From contig BROG01000045.1 in the NCBI GenBank assembly GCA_030159075.1, positions 698,501 through 762,500 of the forward strand: a stretch of DNA of 64,000 nt, given 5' to 3'. The number at the start of each line of letters is the position of its first letter. The first letter of the stretch is position 1. A program made the position numbers and the translations under genes. The notes beneath the pieces were generated by a model. It was not told the origin of the DNA, searched no databases, and saw only the letters and a list, made by a program, of their open reading frames with translations. Of the stretch, positions 11,356 through 22,200 are shown in pieces. The DNA is from Atrina japonica (taxonomy: Eukaryota > Mollusca > Bivalvia > Pterioida > Pinnidae).

Positions 11356-14247
11356 AGCTTTTTCTTAATGATGTTTTACGCTCAACACATTTCCAATCAT
11401 ATATTGGCGGACTGCTTTTAATGGTGGGGGCGGAAACCCGGCTACAAAGTGACCGAGGAATAGGCAACGGCCTTCCGTATGTATAAAGTATTAGGTCTAA
11501 ATTATATAATATGGCCGAGTATACACGTAGTTGAATATCGGGTGAGAGTCTGACATATAACAACAGGGACGTATTGATGTCTGTGACAAATACTTTCCCA
11601 GAAAGTTTAAAAGTAATTAATCAAGAAAAAGTCCCATATAAACCCTGTGAAACGCCGTCGAATGGTGGCGATCATTGACATATAAAACGGCGGATCCAGA
11701 AAGTTATAAAGGGAGATTGAGGGGCAATATCATAATACTACAATGTATTTTAAAATGTTGTACAATACAAGACTCAGTGAACAAATAATAGGGTATTCGG
11801 GTACATGCTCCCACGGGATATTTCTAAAATCCCATTCTAACCGCATTTTGGAAAAAAGAGTTAATTATATATGGAAAAACTGAAAGTTTATTATGTACTG
11901 AAACTGTACTCCAACACTTACACTATAACACCCTACACTTAACCTGTTCATTCCGTATCTCCGGTTTATCATTTGGAGTATTCCGAAAAAGGTCATCGAA
12001 TTATGACCAAGTATAGAGGTGATTATTCTTTTTGCAAACTTTCCCCGCAAAAAACCCAAACAAACAAACAAAACAAAACTGACAAGCAAAAACTAAGAGG
12101 TATTGAATTTCCCAAGGTCCCCTGCACAGTTTGTGTTCTTTCAGTAGCCAGATCGACTCAGGGATGGATCAAAGGTGGGGCAAAATGAGTCTCAGGGGGT
12201 ACCACTCTTTGAAAATCTTCTCCAGTACTGCTGTATAGATTGAAAATTTAATTGCATCTAAGTGATTTGCATGCATGTATGAATCAATTTCATGTTTTTC
12301 GAATAAATTGGAAAATTAATTTTTGACATTTTTTACGTCTTCTGAGACTTTGTCATTTTCATTCATTTTTAAGTCTCCTCCACTCCCAATGAGTGTTATA
12401 ATAATATGTAAATTAAGATTCCCATATTTGTAAGATACCAACACAGTTCAGGTGAGCGATGTGGCTCGCAGGCCTCTTGTTTTAAAAAAATATGTTATGC
12501 AATGCATACCTCGCCAAAGACAGACTGAGGATTTAACGTGTATGCAGTTTTAGAATATATTCGCGGAGCGGAGCGCGGCGCAAAAAAATTGCGAAATTTG
12601 TTATGAATTTTCTGACTTATTATAGAAACATTATAACCCATTTTATCAACTTTAGAGGTCACGCTATCCCTGGTCGCTGCACATATTTTCTAAGTGTTGG
12701 ATTAATTGTGAGACATTATTTCGTTGAAATTTGGAAGCCTGTAGACGCATTTTTCTGCGTTCAGACGCGAAAATATGCCTAGCAATTCATTAATAAATCA
12801 CCTTGATTATCCATCTCAAATGAAGGTTAGATCAGTAAAAAGTTACTTAAAATCATATAAGAATTTCGACCCAGTATCCTCCAGACATTAAATTGTAACC
12901 GCTTTTTCTTTGATAGCTTTACTCGGAAGCCCAATGAGATATTCTCTCGCTTCCAGATACAAAATCATAGTTTTCCCAATGGTCCAGGGTTATGCAGTTT
13001 TAAAAGCCTAGGGAGTTAATTTTCACATTGCAAGTCGTTTTTTATCCCAGCCAAATATGCATGCATGTCAAATGCATGAGCGAGATGAGGGAGTCAAGAA
13101 AATTTTGATTTTTAAAAGCTCTGGATTCCAGACTTGTTGATAATATAAAAAAAATTGTGAAAGAGCTTTTATAAGCTTTTAAAAAATAATTGGCTTATTA
13201 ACTGTACTGTTCTTATTGGAGTCTTCATTTGTGTTTAAGTCTATGGAATATCTTTCTAAATTGGTTTGGAATGTGTCAGTTTCTTTTCACGAAAACTGCA
13301 AGTGTTGTAAGTCACAAGCGAAATTTACAACGTTATTTCATATTTTGTTTATACTAAATGGTGTCATCAAAAACCTTACTGCGAAGAAATAAAATTTCAA
13401 CGGAGTTTAAAACCGACGATATAAAAAGCTAACAAATATCTCTGTTAAAACTAATATCAGATAATGATAATAATAATGATGATGATGATGATGATGATGA
13501 ATATACTTTTTTTTAATATGTGAATTTTGACAAGAACTGATGCAAACATCACTTTGTGGTAGGTGTTTGGAAAACGTTGATCTAAAGTAAATTCGATGAT
13601 TTTTATTTTGTAGAGAATTTGTGTACAGTGGTATGTTGTGGTGCAAACACATCGGGATCGGGATGTTCCTAATCCCCTCAAGTGAAGTTGATCCGAAGTC
13701 GCCATTTGTCAAAAAGAAACGAAAACATAAAACAAGGGGCCTTTAACATCAATTCAGATTTAAAGCCTAGCTGAAAACATACAAATGTAGCTGTAAAGGT
13801 AATCAATTTAAGATAATTTCATACATTACATATAAGTCGTAGCAATGCGTAAGAGTAATTCTAAACTAGATCTATTTATCACTTCTGTCGTTCTGACAGT
13901 TATCGACACAGTACTATCAGTAGGCCTACATTCATTTCCTCAATGAACTTCTGAAGAAGTGAAGAGTAAAGTTAACATATGTAGCCCAGGGGTCTGTAGC
14001 CAATGCAGAATTGTGGGGAATACAAATAGATATTACAGATGCAGTCTAGATTTCAAGTAGCATTGTCAGACTTGAGTAACACTAACAGTAAAGCCAAATG
14101 TTAAAAGCGAAATTCAATTTGGCTAACTGATAACTGTTTATATGCCATATATAGTTAATACTTTACTCTTGAGTCATATTTTTGGTTCAACTGATTAATC
14201 ATTGCCTGATCAAATTCCAGTACATGCCAGGGCAGCAGGGGAATACT
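11356..14247. other. Intergenic, mostly unassigned
   Basis: I see no gene. The stretch 12441-12483 (caggtgagcgatgtggctcg, then gcaggcctcttgttt) is the inverted end of the dispersed repeat whose other end is at 46143. A GAT/AAT microsatellite lies at 13458-13501. A GC-rich patch near 12560 (gcggagcggagcgcggcg) is unexplained. Confidence 0.5.
13458..13501. repeat. Microsatellite (GAT/AAT)n
   Basis: Interrupted aat/gat triplets ending in about eight pure gat units. Its open frames on the minus strand (His or Ile runs) are artefacts of the triplet repeat. Confidence 0.95.
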
Positions 14248-14300
14248 AGACCAAACTTTCTGCCCCAATTTTATTTTTTGGTAAAATCAGGGGCAGAAGT
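14248..14300. mobile_element. Short copy of the 'TTTCTGCCCC' foldback family
   Basis: AAACTTTCTGCCCCAATTTT faces the inverse of CTTCTGCCCCTGATTTTACC across a few bases. This is the minimal hairpin of the family seen at 1613, 56393 and 61866. Confidence 0.5.
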
Positions 14301-14546
14301 CCTCCAATATACTTTCTTCATAGCAAAATGCTGTGACATTTTCACAACAGTTTAGCGATCATTTTAACCATCTATTTCTTATCGCTGATGTCTGATATTT
14401 GTTGATATGCTTACTTGATCTTTTAAATTTATAAATCCACAGTCACTAAGTTATGACATGATATTATAATTCCACATCTTTGAGACGTTTATTCTAGCTA
14501 CCTATCATTTTTTTAATTCACGTCATCTGTCTCCATTTTGAACAAA

Positions 14547-14645
14547 AGAAAATCTACTTAAGACGTTCGCTGATTGATTGATCATATATGTACATTCATT
14601 GTTGCATGTATGATCAACCAATCAGCAAATGTCTTAGATTTTCTG
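14547..14645. repeat. Imperfect hairpin, arms about 40 bp
   Basis: AGAAAATCTACTTAAGACG (left) and GCAGAAAATCTAAGAC (right, inverted) continue into GCTGATTGATTGATCATA against GCTGATTGGTTGATCATA, around an 18-base loop. Probably a small MITE. Confidence 0.5.
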
Positions 14646-16317
14646 CTACACCCAGCAATAATATAATCACATTTTGTCATCTAATTATGTAACCAAAAGA
14701 GGTGCTTTACTTTTCTTATGATTAAAATGCAAACCTATTTTTTTCCAAAATTTTCAGAAAAGACTTTAAATTAAATCTTAAGTAAAACTATATTCCATCA
14801 TATTTGCTTGAAAAAAATAATACTAAATCCAAATCAAAAATGTTATTTTGTGGATTAAACATTAAAAAGTAAATGATATTTTCGTATTGTTTGGCAAGTC
14901 TCAAAATTTCAGAAAATATTAATTAATCTTCCAGTTACATTGTCATGGGCTATCCTCCCTAAAGGATAGAAAACACCAAGATTCCGTATATAATACACAT
15001 ACTTTCAGGACATCTGCTGTAAAAAATGTTCTCTTTGGCAAGAGGAGAGCAATATGAAGTGATATTGCGGATATTGATTCATATCTTTCTTAGCTTTTAT
15101 AAACATCAGTGGGTGATTCAGACTAAATATACATATGTAACCATAATCCAATGAATATGTATTTTATATACATGTACATTGATTTACCAGATCTTTTTAA
15201 GTAAAAGTATTCTGTAATGTATGATGTTTATCATGATATATCAAAAGTTATTGAGATTTTTTCTGTTTTAAACATGTGAGTCGAAAACCAATTTGTTCCA
15301 CCATAATTATAAACAGAAAGCGTTTTTTTTTCAGAAAATGCAAGTTATTAGTTGTCAGTCTGTTCTAGGAGTTACCAGTGGTTGAGTTTTGATACACACA
15401 TTGATATAACACAGCGTAACGTGTTGATAATATTATCAGTTCATGACAGATGTGTAGATGTGTTGCCACTGGCTTCTCTAAACAATTTAACAAGGTAGAA
15501 AGTTGTTTATTTCATCAGCATTTTTTTTTTTACATATATATGTTGCAATCAAATGAACTCTTTTTCCGTAACAATATTGTATTCCTTTGTCATTGGCTTT
15601 CATTGCATGAGAAAATTGGAAACTTAACAACTGAATTATATATCATTTAAATATTTTACAATTTGCAAATTATGAAATTTGAAAATGAATTTTTTTTTTT
15701 TTGAAGAAAAGGAAATTTTTCTTAAACTATACATTTTATAAGATCTTATATCATTTTCTCGTAGCTATAGATACACAAAATACATCCTTTAGCTGATGAA
15801 ATAAATAATAACTTAGCACTGTACATATGATATACTGAAGTAACTGAAATGTATCTGTCAGGGATTAAATTAAACAGATGTCTTCTTGCCATTGGTGAGT
15901 GATTTTGACTGTGAGCTATTTAAATGTCATATATTAAAACTCGCCCCCATGGCAAGTAAAATTCTACAAAGACAAATTGAAGGATTTACCTGACACAGAA
16001 TCCTATGTACGTATATATCAACCAAGCCTGACTTATAATTAGGAATAGAATTCATATTTCAGTCAGTTCATTTCCTTCTTGTATTTTTTGTATGTCCATT
16101 TTTGTTTCTTATGTTAAAATTTCAAATGCAATTCCACATATTCACAATGAGAAACTAAAATTATTATTTTATTTGTTATCAAGCAGGAAATGTACTTCGC
16201 ATCGGTTGATTGCAGTTTACATGTAAAAGTACATACTTCTGAAAATAGTAAATCTAGAACTGATACTAAACTGGACTTGCATTTGAATTATGGAAATTTA
16301 TTTTTATGAATGTAGTA
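14646..16317. other. Intergenic, nothing recognised
   Basis: AT-rich, with no supported gene and only short runs of T or A. Confidence 0.55.
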
Positions 16318-17037
16318 CAGTTACTGAGTAGAATCTGTCTTGACTCAGAGAGACCACTGTCTTGACTCAGAGAGATCACTGTCTTGAGTCAGAGAGACCA
16401 GTCTTAAGTCAGAGATACCACTGTTTTGAGTCAGAGAGACCACTGTCTTGAGTCAGAGAGACCAGTTTTAAGTCAGAGGTACCACTGTTTTGAGTTAGAG
16501 AGATCACTGTCTTGAGTCAGAGAGACCATTGTCCTGAGTATGATACCACTGTATTGAGGCAGAGACCCCTGTCTTGAGTCAGAATGTTCACTGTCTTGAG
16601 TCAGATACCACTGTTCTGAGTCAGAGACTTGTCTTGAGTCAGAAAAACTACTGTCTTGAGTCAGAGACCAGTTTTGAGTCAGAGATACCATTGTCTTCAG
16701 TCAGAGAGATCACAGTCTTCAGTCAGAGACCACTGTCTTCAGTCAATGACCACTGTCTTCAGTCAGAGATCACTGTCTTGAGTCAGAGACCAGTATTGAG
16801 TCAGAGATACCATTGTCTTGTGTCAGAGATACCACTTTCTTGAGTCAGAAAGACAACTGTCATGAGCCAGAGACCGATCTTAAGTCAGACCACTGTCTTG
16901 AGTCAGAGAAACCACTGTATTAAAAGACCACCTGTCTTTTGAGATCACATTTTGAAAACCGTTCATGTCTCTCTCTTCTTTTGAGAGGCCACCTGTCTTA
17001 TGAGACCACATTTCAGTGGCAAATAAGGATGGTCTCC
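16318..17037. mobile_element. Tigger-like MITE enlarged by an internal minisatellite
   Basis: It opens after TA with CAGTTACTGAGTAGAATCTG then TCTTGA, matching the CAGTGGAACCTGTCTTGAGA-type ends at 31191 and 63850. It closes with CCACATTTCAGTGGCA and GGTCTCC, as in the copy at 47741. Between them lies the minisatellite at 16335-16905. The exact right end is unclear. Confidence 0.5.
16335..16905. repeat. Minisatellite, unit about 20-24 bp
   Basis: Roughly 25 degenerate units of the form TCTTGAGTCAGAGAGACCACTG, varying in length (agagaccag, agagataccactg). The frames open through it are repeat artefacts. Confidence 0.9.
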
Positions 17038-17438
17038 AGGCTAAAATAAGAATTCAGAACATACATGTTTAGGGGATAACTCATTTGAGAAATTTGGTTG
17101 CCCCCAACTGAATCACTTGCATTGTCCCCTCAAAAAGATGGAAAACTGATAAAATAAATAAAGAAAATAGCAGTTGATAAACTGATATTTAATCTATTGT
17201 AAACAAGGTTCATTTAGTTTATACAGTGACATCATGCTTTACGTATGGTCATATGACACTGAGAGTCATCGCAACTCACCAAGCCACTTAGATTGTCAAA
17301 AATTAAGATTACAAGCATTTAATGCTGACAAAACTACTTGTCCAGTGGACATGTACATTTAGGAGTCAACTTGTCTGAGCAGATTCTAACCTGGAATGGG
17401 CAATCAGACTGGTGGTAATTTCAAACCCTGGTCTCTCA

Positions 17439-17863
17439 AGACAGTCAGAGCTATCATCATCCCAAACAGTAACACTGTCTACCTGTTATATAATAAAAAT
17501 TACATGTATATGAAATTATAATTATATCAAATGGCTAATTAAGTCTTAATTTACATGTGTGTAAATGTGTTAATCAATCTTGCCAATGCTTAAATACATG
17601 TTAGAAATAAATGTAGATTTAATTTTGACATGTCGGTAAATAAACTTGATGGAATTTAATTTTTGCATATTGATTTCAAAACACATACATTGCATAATTG
17701 CATTATATAATATAAAAAGTATTTATGAATTTTCCATGTGATTTCATCTTTGGCTTATATGTATAGTAAAACAGAAAAGGTACCAGTAAATTCCTGTATT
17801 GGATGATAATATATAACAGGTAGACAGTGTTACTGTTTGGGATGATGATAGCTCTGACTGTCT
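17439..17863. mobile_element. 425-bp element with 53-bp perfect terminal inverted repeats
   Basis: AGACAGTCAGAGCTATCATC at 17439 onward (to 17491) recurs as an exact complement at 17811-17863. The 319-bp interior is AT-rich without coding sequence. Perfect 53-bp arms suggest a young MITE or a recent inverted duplication. Confidence 0.6.
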
Positions 17864-17888
17864 GAGTCAGAAAATAAAACATCGTTTT

Positions 17889-17975
17889 GTAAAGAAGTTA
17901 GAAATGAACATATATGTTATGTAAAGAAGTTAGAAATGAACATATATGTTATGTAAAGAAGTAAGAAATGAACAT
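17889..17975. repeat. Three tandem copies of a 32-bp unit
   Basis: GTAAAGAAGTTAGAAATGAA begins units at 17889, 17921 and 17953. The third differs by one base and is slightly shortened. Confidence 0.9.
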
Positions 17976-18082
17976 AAACCACAAAAAAAAACCCAAAAAA
18001 CAAAATAACTCATAAATGTGAAAATTTTTAATAAAATTATGTCTTTATGATGTGTATGTTACACAGTAAAATTATATAAATA

Positions 18083-18257
18083 CAGTGGAATCTCGTTATC
18101 TCAAAACTCATGGGACTGCCCCTATTACTTCGAGACACCTGGAATTTGAGATAACCAAACTTTTTAATTGATATATTATCATATCTATAAAAATTGGGAT
18201 CAGACTTTCAACTTTGAATTTCAACTCAACCGATTTCGACATAACGAGATTCCACTG
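18083..18257. mobile_element. TA-flanked MITE, 175 bp
   Basis: CAGTGGAATCTCGTTAT at 18083 is exactly inverted at the right end (ATAACGAGATTCCACTG, to 18257). TA lies on both outer sides, as for Tc1/mariner/pogo-type insertions. A CAGT start and no ORF suggest a Tigger-derived non-autonomous element. Confidence 0.75.
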
Positions 18258-18597
18258 TAATATAAAATTATATAAAAACAAGAAATTGTTTGTGAAACAC
18301 AAATGCCCCTGGTCCCAATAAATTTCTATGCTGGCAAATATTGCAAAAATGTACATTTTTACCCCACCCCCAGTGACATGTGATGTCAGTGAAGTCTGAG
18401 CAACCCTTAAATGAATTTACAGTCTAAGTTTGGTTACTGTATCACAATCCAAACTTGAAATATTGCACTTTATATGTAAGTGGGATTGAATTAACGACAG
18501 GCAAACAGACAGAGGATGCCCCAGGCAGACCTTTCAGGCTTGGGGCATAAATATAATACTGTTCAGTGTTTTCAATAAGAGGCGCTGGAGGCCAAAG

Positions 18598-19005
18598 TGA
18601 CTGCTTATAAACAAAGTTTGTCGCCTAGAAATCTGTGAGATTGTATTAAATGTGTGAAGCTGTGCCTGCAGAAGGCCTCCTTCAATTTCTAATTTGCCTC
18701 TTAATTGCAGAATTATTGAAAACCCTGCTGTGTGGTAACATTTTTTGTTGTTAATGTTTATAAGATTATATAAATTGTGATGATTCCATGTAAGTGAAAC
18801 ATGACTGCTTATAAACAAAGTTTGTCGCCTAGAAATCTGTGAGATTGTATTAAATGTGTGAAGCTGTGCCTGCAGAAGGCCTCTTTCAATTTCTAATTGG
18901 CCTCTTAATTGCAGAATTATTGAAAACCCTGCTGTTTGGTAACATTTTCTGTTGTTAATGTTTATAAGATTATATAAATTGTGATGATTCCATGTAAGTG
19001 AAAAC
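18598..19005. repeat. 204-bp tandem duplication upstream of RNF13
   Basis: TGACTGCTTATAAACAAAGT opens both copies (18598 and 18802), which differ at only a few bases. Because 204 is a multiple of three, a long minus-strand frame stays open through both, but its translation looks like no protein. It ends 110 bp before the RNF13 start codon, so it may carry 5' UTR or promoter sequence. Confidence 0.9.
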
Positions 19006-19115
19006 ATTCCTAAGAAATTTAAAAAAAAATAAAAAACCAATAAACAAACATGACAAAGCATGCAATATGTAGTTTTACAGTTAATTTTTTTCTTGTAGAA
19101 CAATTAAACAGAAAT

Positions 19116-19226
19116 ATGCCTCATGATTGTGCAGTGCCCAGCCATGTGACAGGGCTGTATATTTTTGCCGTCGTGAATCTGATTGGTTTATTTCATGTGT
19201 CACTTGTTAGTGGTGATGTTGAGGTG
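19116..19226 (+). CDS. RNF13: RNF13 coding exon 1 (signal peptide)
   Basis: Encodes residues 1-37 with the hydrophobic stretch [19 protein letters not shown]. The donor is taken as GTGAGT at 19227. A weaker GTGGTG three bases earlier would remove one valine. Phase 0. Confidence 0.8.
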
Positions 19227-22200
19227 GTGAGTAAGATTTCATTATTCATTGACATTGTAATTTTTTTAGCTCACCTCAGATGGCTGATTGAAGTTCAGGA
19301 TAGTTTATGATAGTACTATACCTATTAACCCATTACTGAAAATAACAGTACTGTAAACTTTACGTAGTTACCGGTTCTAAGTATTACCCGCAGAACTTTT
19401 GTAAAACTTAATTGGTTAATGTAATATTAAAACACCTGGCACTGTACACCAGTACTGTACACTGTAAAATGATGATAAATTACAGTATATTGAACCAGCA
19501 ATGGTGCTGTAAACCAAGTACTACACACAAAATTGCTGTATAAACTTACTTGATACAGTTAGATGTACCAAGTGAGTTTATACAGCAATTTTGTGTGTAG
19601 TACTTGGTTTACAGCACCACTGCTGGTTCAATATACTGTAATTTATCATCATTTTACCGCACATGAAAGTACTGTCCAATTTTACATAAGGTAGACTCCT
19701 CATTGATTGGCAAGAACAGGTGATAAATAAAGATATGGAATATTACATGTACTACACATTGTGACTTTTAAATTCTACCTTGGTAATAGTACATACATAA
19801 ATGTAATGGTTAAAAGTAATGATACACAAAGAAAACATATACATATCTATTCTCAAAGAATCAATGACCCCAGAAAGTTCAAATTGACCCTTATTTTCAA
19901 TTGAGAGGGGTCATTTGGACTCAAAAATGTAAATTTCTAGGAAGAACCATGTAACATGGTTGAAATAGTAATATAGTCAAACTTGTATAAAGGCCATTCA
20001 TGGGAACAGACAGAAAGAGATTTTGTAGACAGGTGACCTTAAAAAAGCTTTGTGAAGAGGTTTATTCATTATAAAAAGGTAACAAAGATTATGTTTTATG
20101 GCCATTATAGGCAGGTGCCCTTTATACTGAGGTGGCCTTAAATGCAAGTTTGACTACTTGATGAACAATTTAATGCTGTATTATGACTTTAAAATATGAC
20201 ATTAGTGATCACTTTCTCCTTTTCATATGTACTTACAGAAATGGATACATAGGTAATATGATGTTCTATCTGACATATTTCATAGTATTGTCTTTTATAT
20301 TTCAGCTAAAAACCGGTAGCAATGATACCATTACGTCATTGCGGGATGCTGAAGCTAGCTTTGGAGTTGACATTCCAAAAAATGGAGTAGTTGTAAGTAT
20401 AGCAATGAAAAATTGATTTCTTGTTCTTGCATCAAAGTACATGTTTTTTATGCATTTAGGTCATTTTCTGTCTATTTTGGGAAAATGCCATTGTCAACAC
20501 AATTGGGATTTTTTATTGAATTTATGTCAATTTGGGGAACAAAGGTTTGCACACCTGTAAATCTAAATGTAACAGAATCTCTTTTTGGAATGCATTTTTC
20601 CTCACAGTCTGTGCACCAAATCGGGATTTTTTTTTCATCCAGTTGGGAAAAACACATGTATTTTGCATTGGAAATGGGGCTAAATATTGACACTGCGAAA
20701 GCTATGGGAAAAGGCCTGGTATTGAATGTGCTAGATCTATGTAATGTTTGAATATGTAAATCATTGCTGAAGTCACAGTAATGATATCTCACCTTGGCAG
20801 TGTGAGTCTTCAACAGAGGGCTGATGAACAAGATTTTATTTTTATAGGCTTATATAAAATATGCGAAAAAAACCAGTAAAAACAAATTTTCGGCCCCTTG
20901 GCCTTTATTAAGTGAAAGATGACAGTATCTTTATAATTACATTGTATCAAAGCTAAATAATTTACAGCTTCATTGCAGATGTTTATCGATGTTTGTCAAT
21001 TATGTCATAAGCAATGACGTCACAACATTAACGACACATGCATATTTCTGTGTATACAAGTAGATCTATGTAAACATATGTAAAATGAAAATTTGTGAAT
21101 TTAGAGTGTTTTTACTGGTTTTTTTTTCACATAACAATACTTTGCTTTGGAGGACATTGAATTTTATTGGAATTATATAAAATAACCTCAATCATCACAA
21201 TTGTCCCTGTACGATTTAATTCTCACCTTACACATTCAGAAATTGAGCTGATAATCCAAAACCAGATGTTTGGTTTGTATTTGTTCCCTTGAACGCTTTC
21301 TTTCACATGAAAATTGTTTCAGCAACAGTATCTTTTTTAATCCATTGCATTTATACAACAGTTATACAACAGTTTTTACATTTGACTTAGTTGTTTTAAG
21401 TCAACTGAGCTTTGCTCATGGTGACTTGTTGCCACAGCTTTTCTATGTTATGTGTGCATGGTACACTGTCCGCAAGGCAGATTCTAAATTAACGTGGTCA
21501 GTAGCTTCAATACCTGGAGTGATATTGAAATTGTAAATTTCATGGTCCTTCCCTGAAGAACTAATTTATATAAACATTCTTGTTTCTTATGTTTAGACAA
21601 TTTAGTGCATAGAAGATTTTTTTGGTATTACAGGGTTATTTGGTATATGTCAGTCCACACTAGCAAGTTCTTTGTATTACAGGGTTATTTTGTATATGTC
21701 AGTCCACACTAACAAGTACTTTGTATTACAAGGTTATTTTGTATATGTCAGTCCACACTAACAAGTTCTTTGTATTACAGGGTTATTTGGTATATGTCAG
21801 TCCACACTAACAAGTTCTTTGTATTACAGGGTTATTTGGTATATGTCAGTCCACACTAACATGCTCTTTGTATTACAGGGTTATTTTGTATATGTCAGTC
21901 CACGCTAACAAGTTCTTTGTATTACAAGGTTATTTTGTATATGTCAGTCCACACTAACAAGTTCTTTGTATTACAAGGTTATTTGGTATATGTCAGTCCA
22001 CACTAACATGCTCTTTGTATTACAGGGTTATTTGGTATATGTCAGTCCACACTAACAAGTTCTTTGTATTACAAGGTTATTTTGTATATGTCAGTCCACG
22101 CTAACAAGTTCTTTGTATTACAAGGTTATTTTGTATATGTCAGTCCACACTAACAAGTTCTTTGTATTACCGGGTTATTTGGTATATGTCAGTCCACACT

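Noticed and set aside
18534..19103. 189-codon minus-strand frame
   Set aside because: Kept open by a 204-bp in-frame tandem duplication. The translation repeats itself and resembles no protein.
20413..20831. 112- and 119-codon frames on opposite strands in RNF13 intron 2
   Set aside because: They are mirror frames of the same stretch, without domain, and lie between two well-supported exons.
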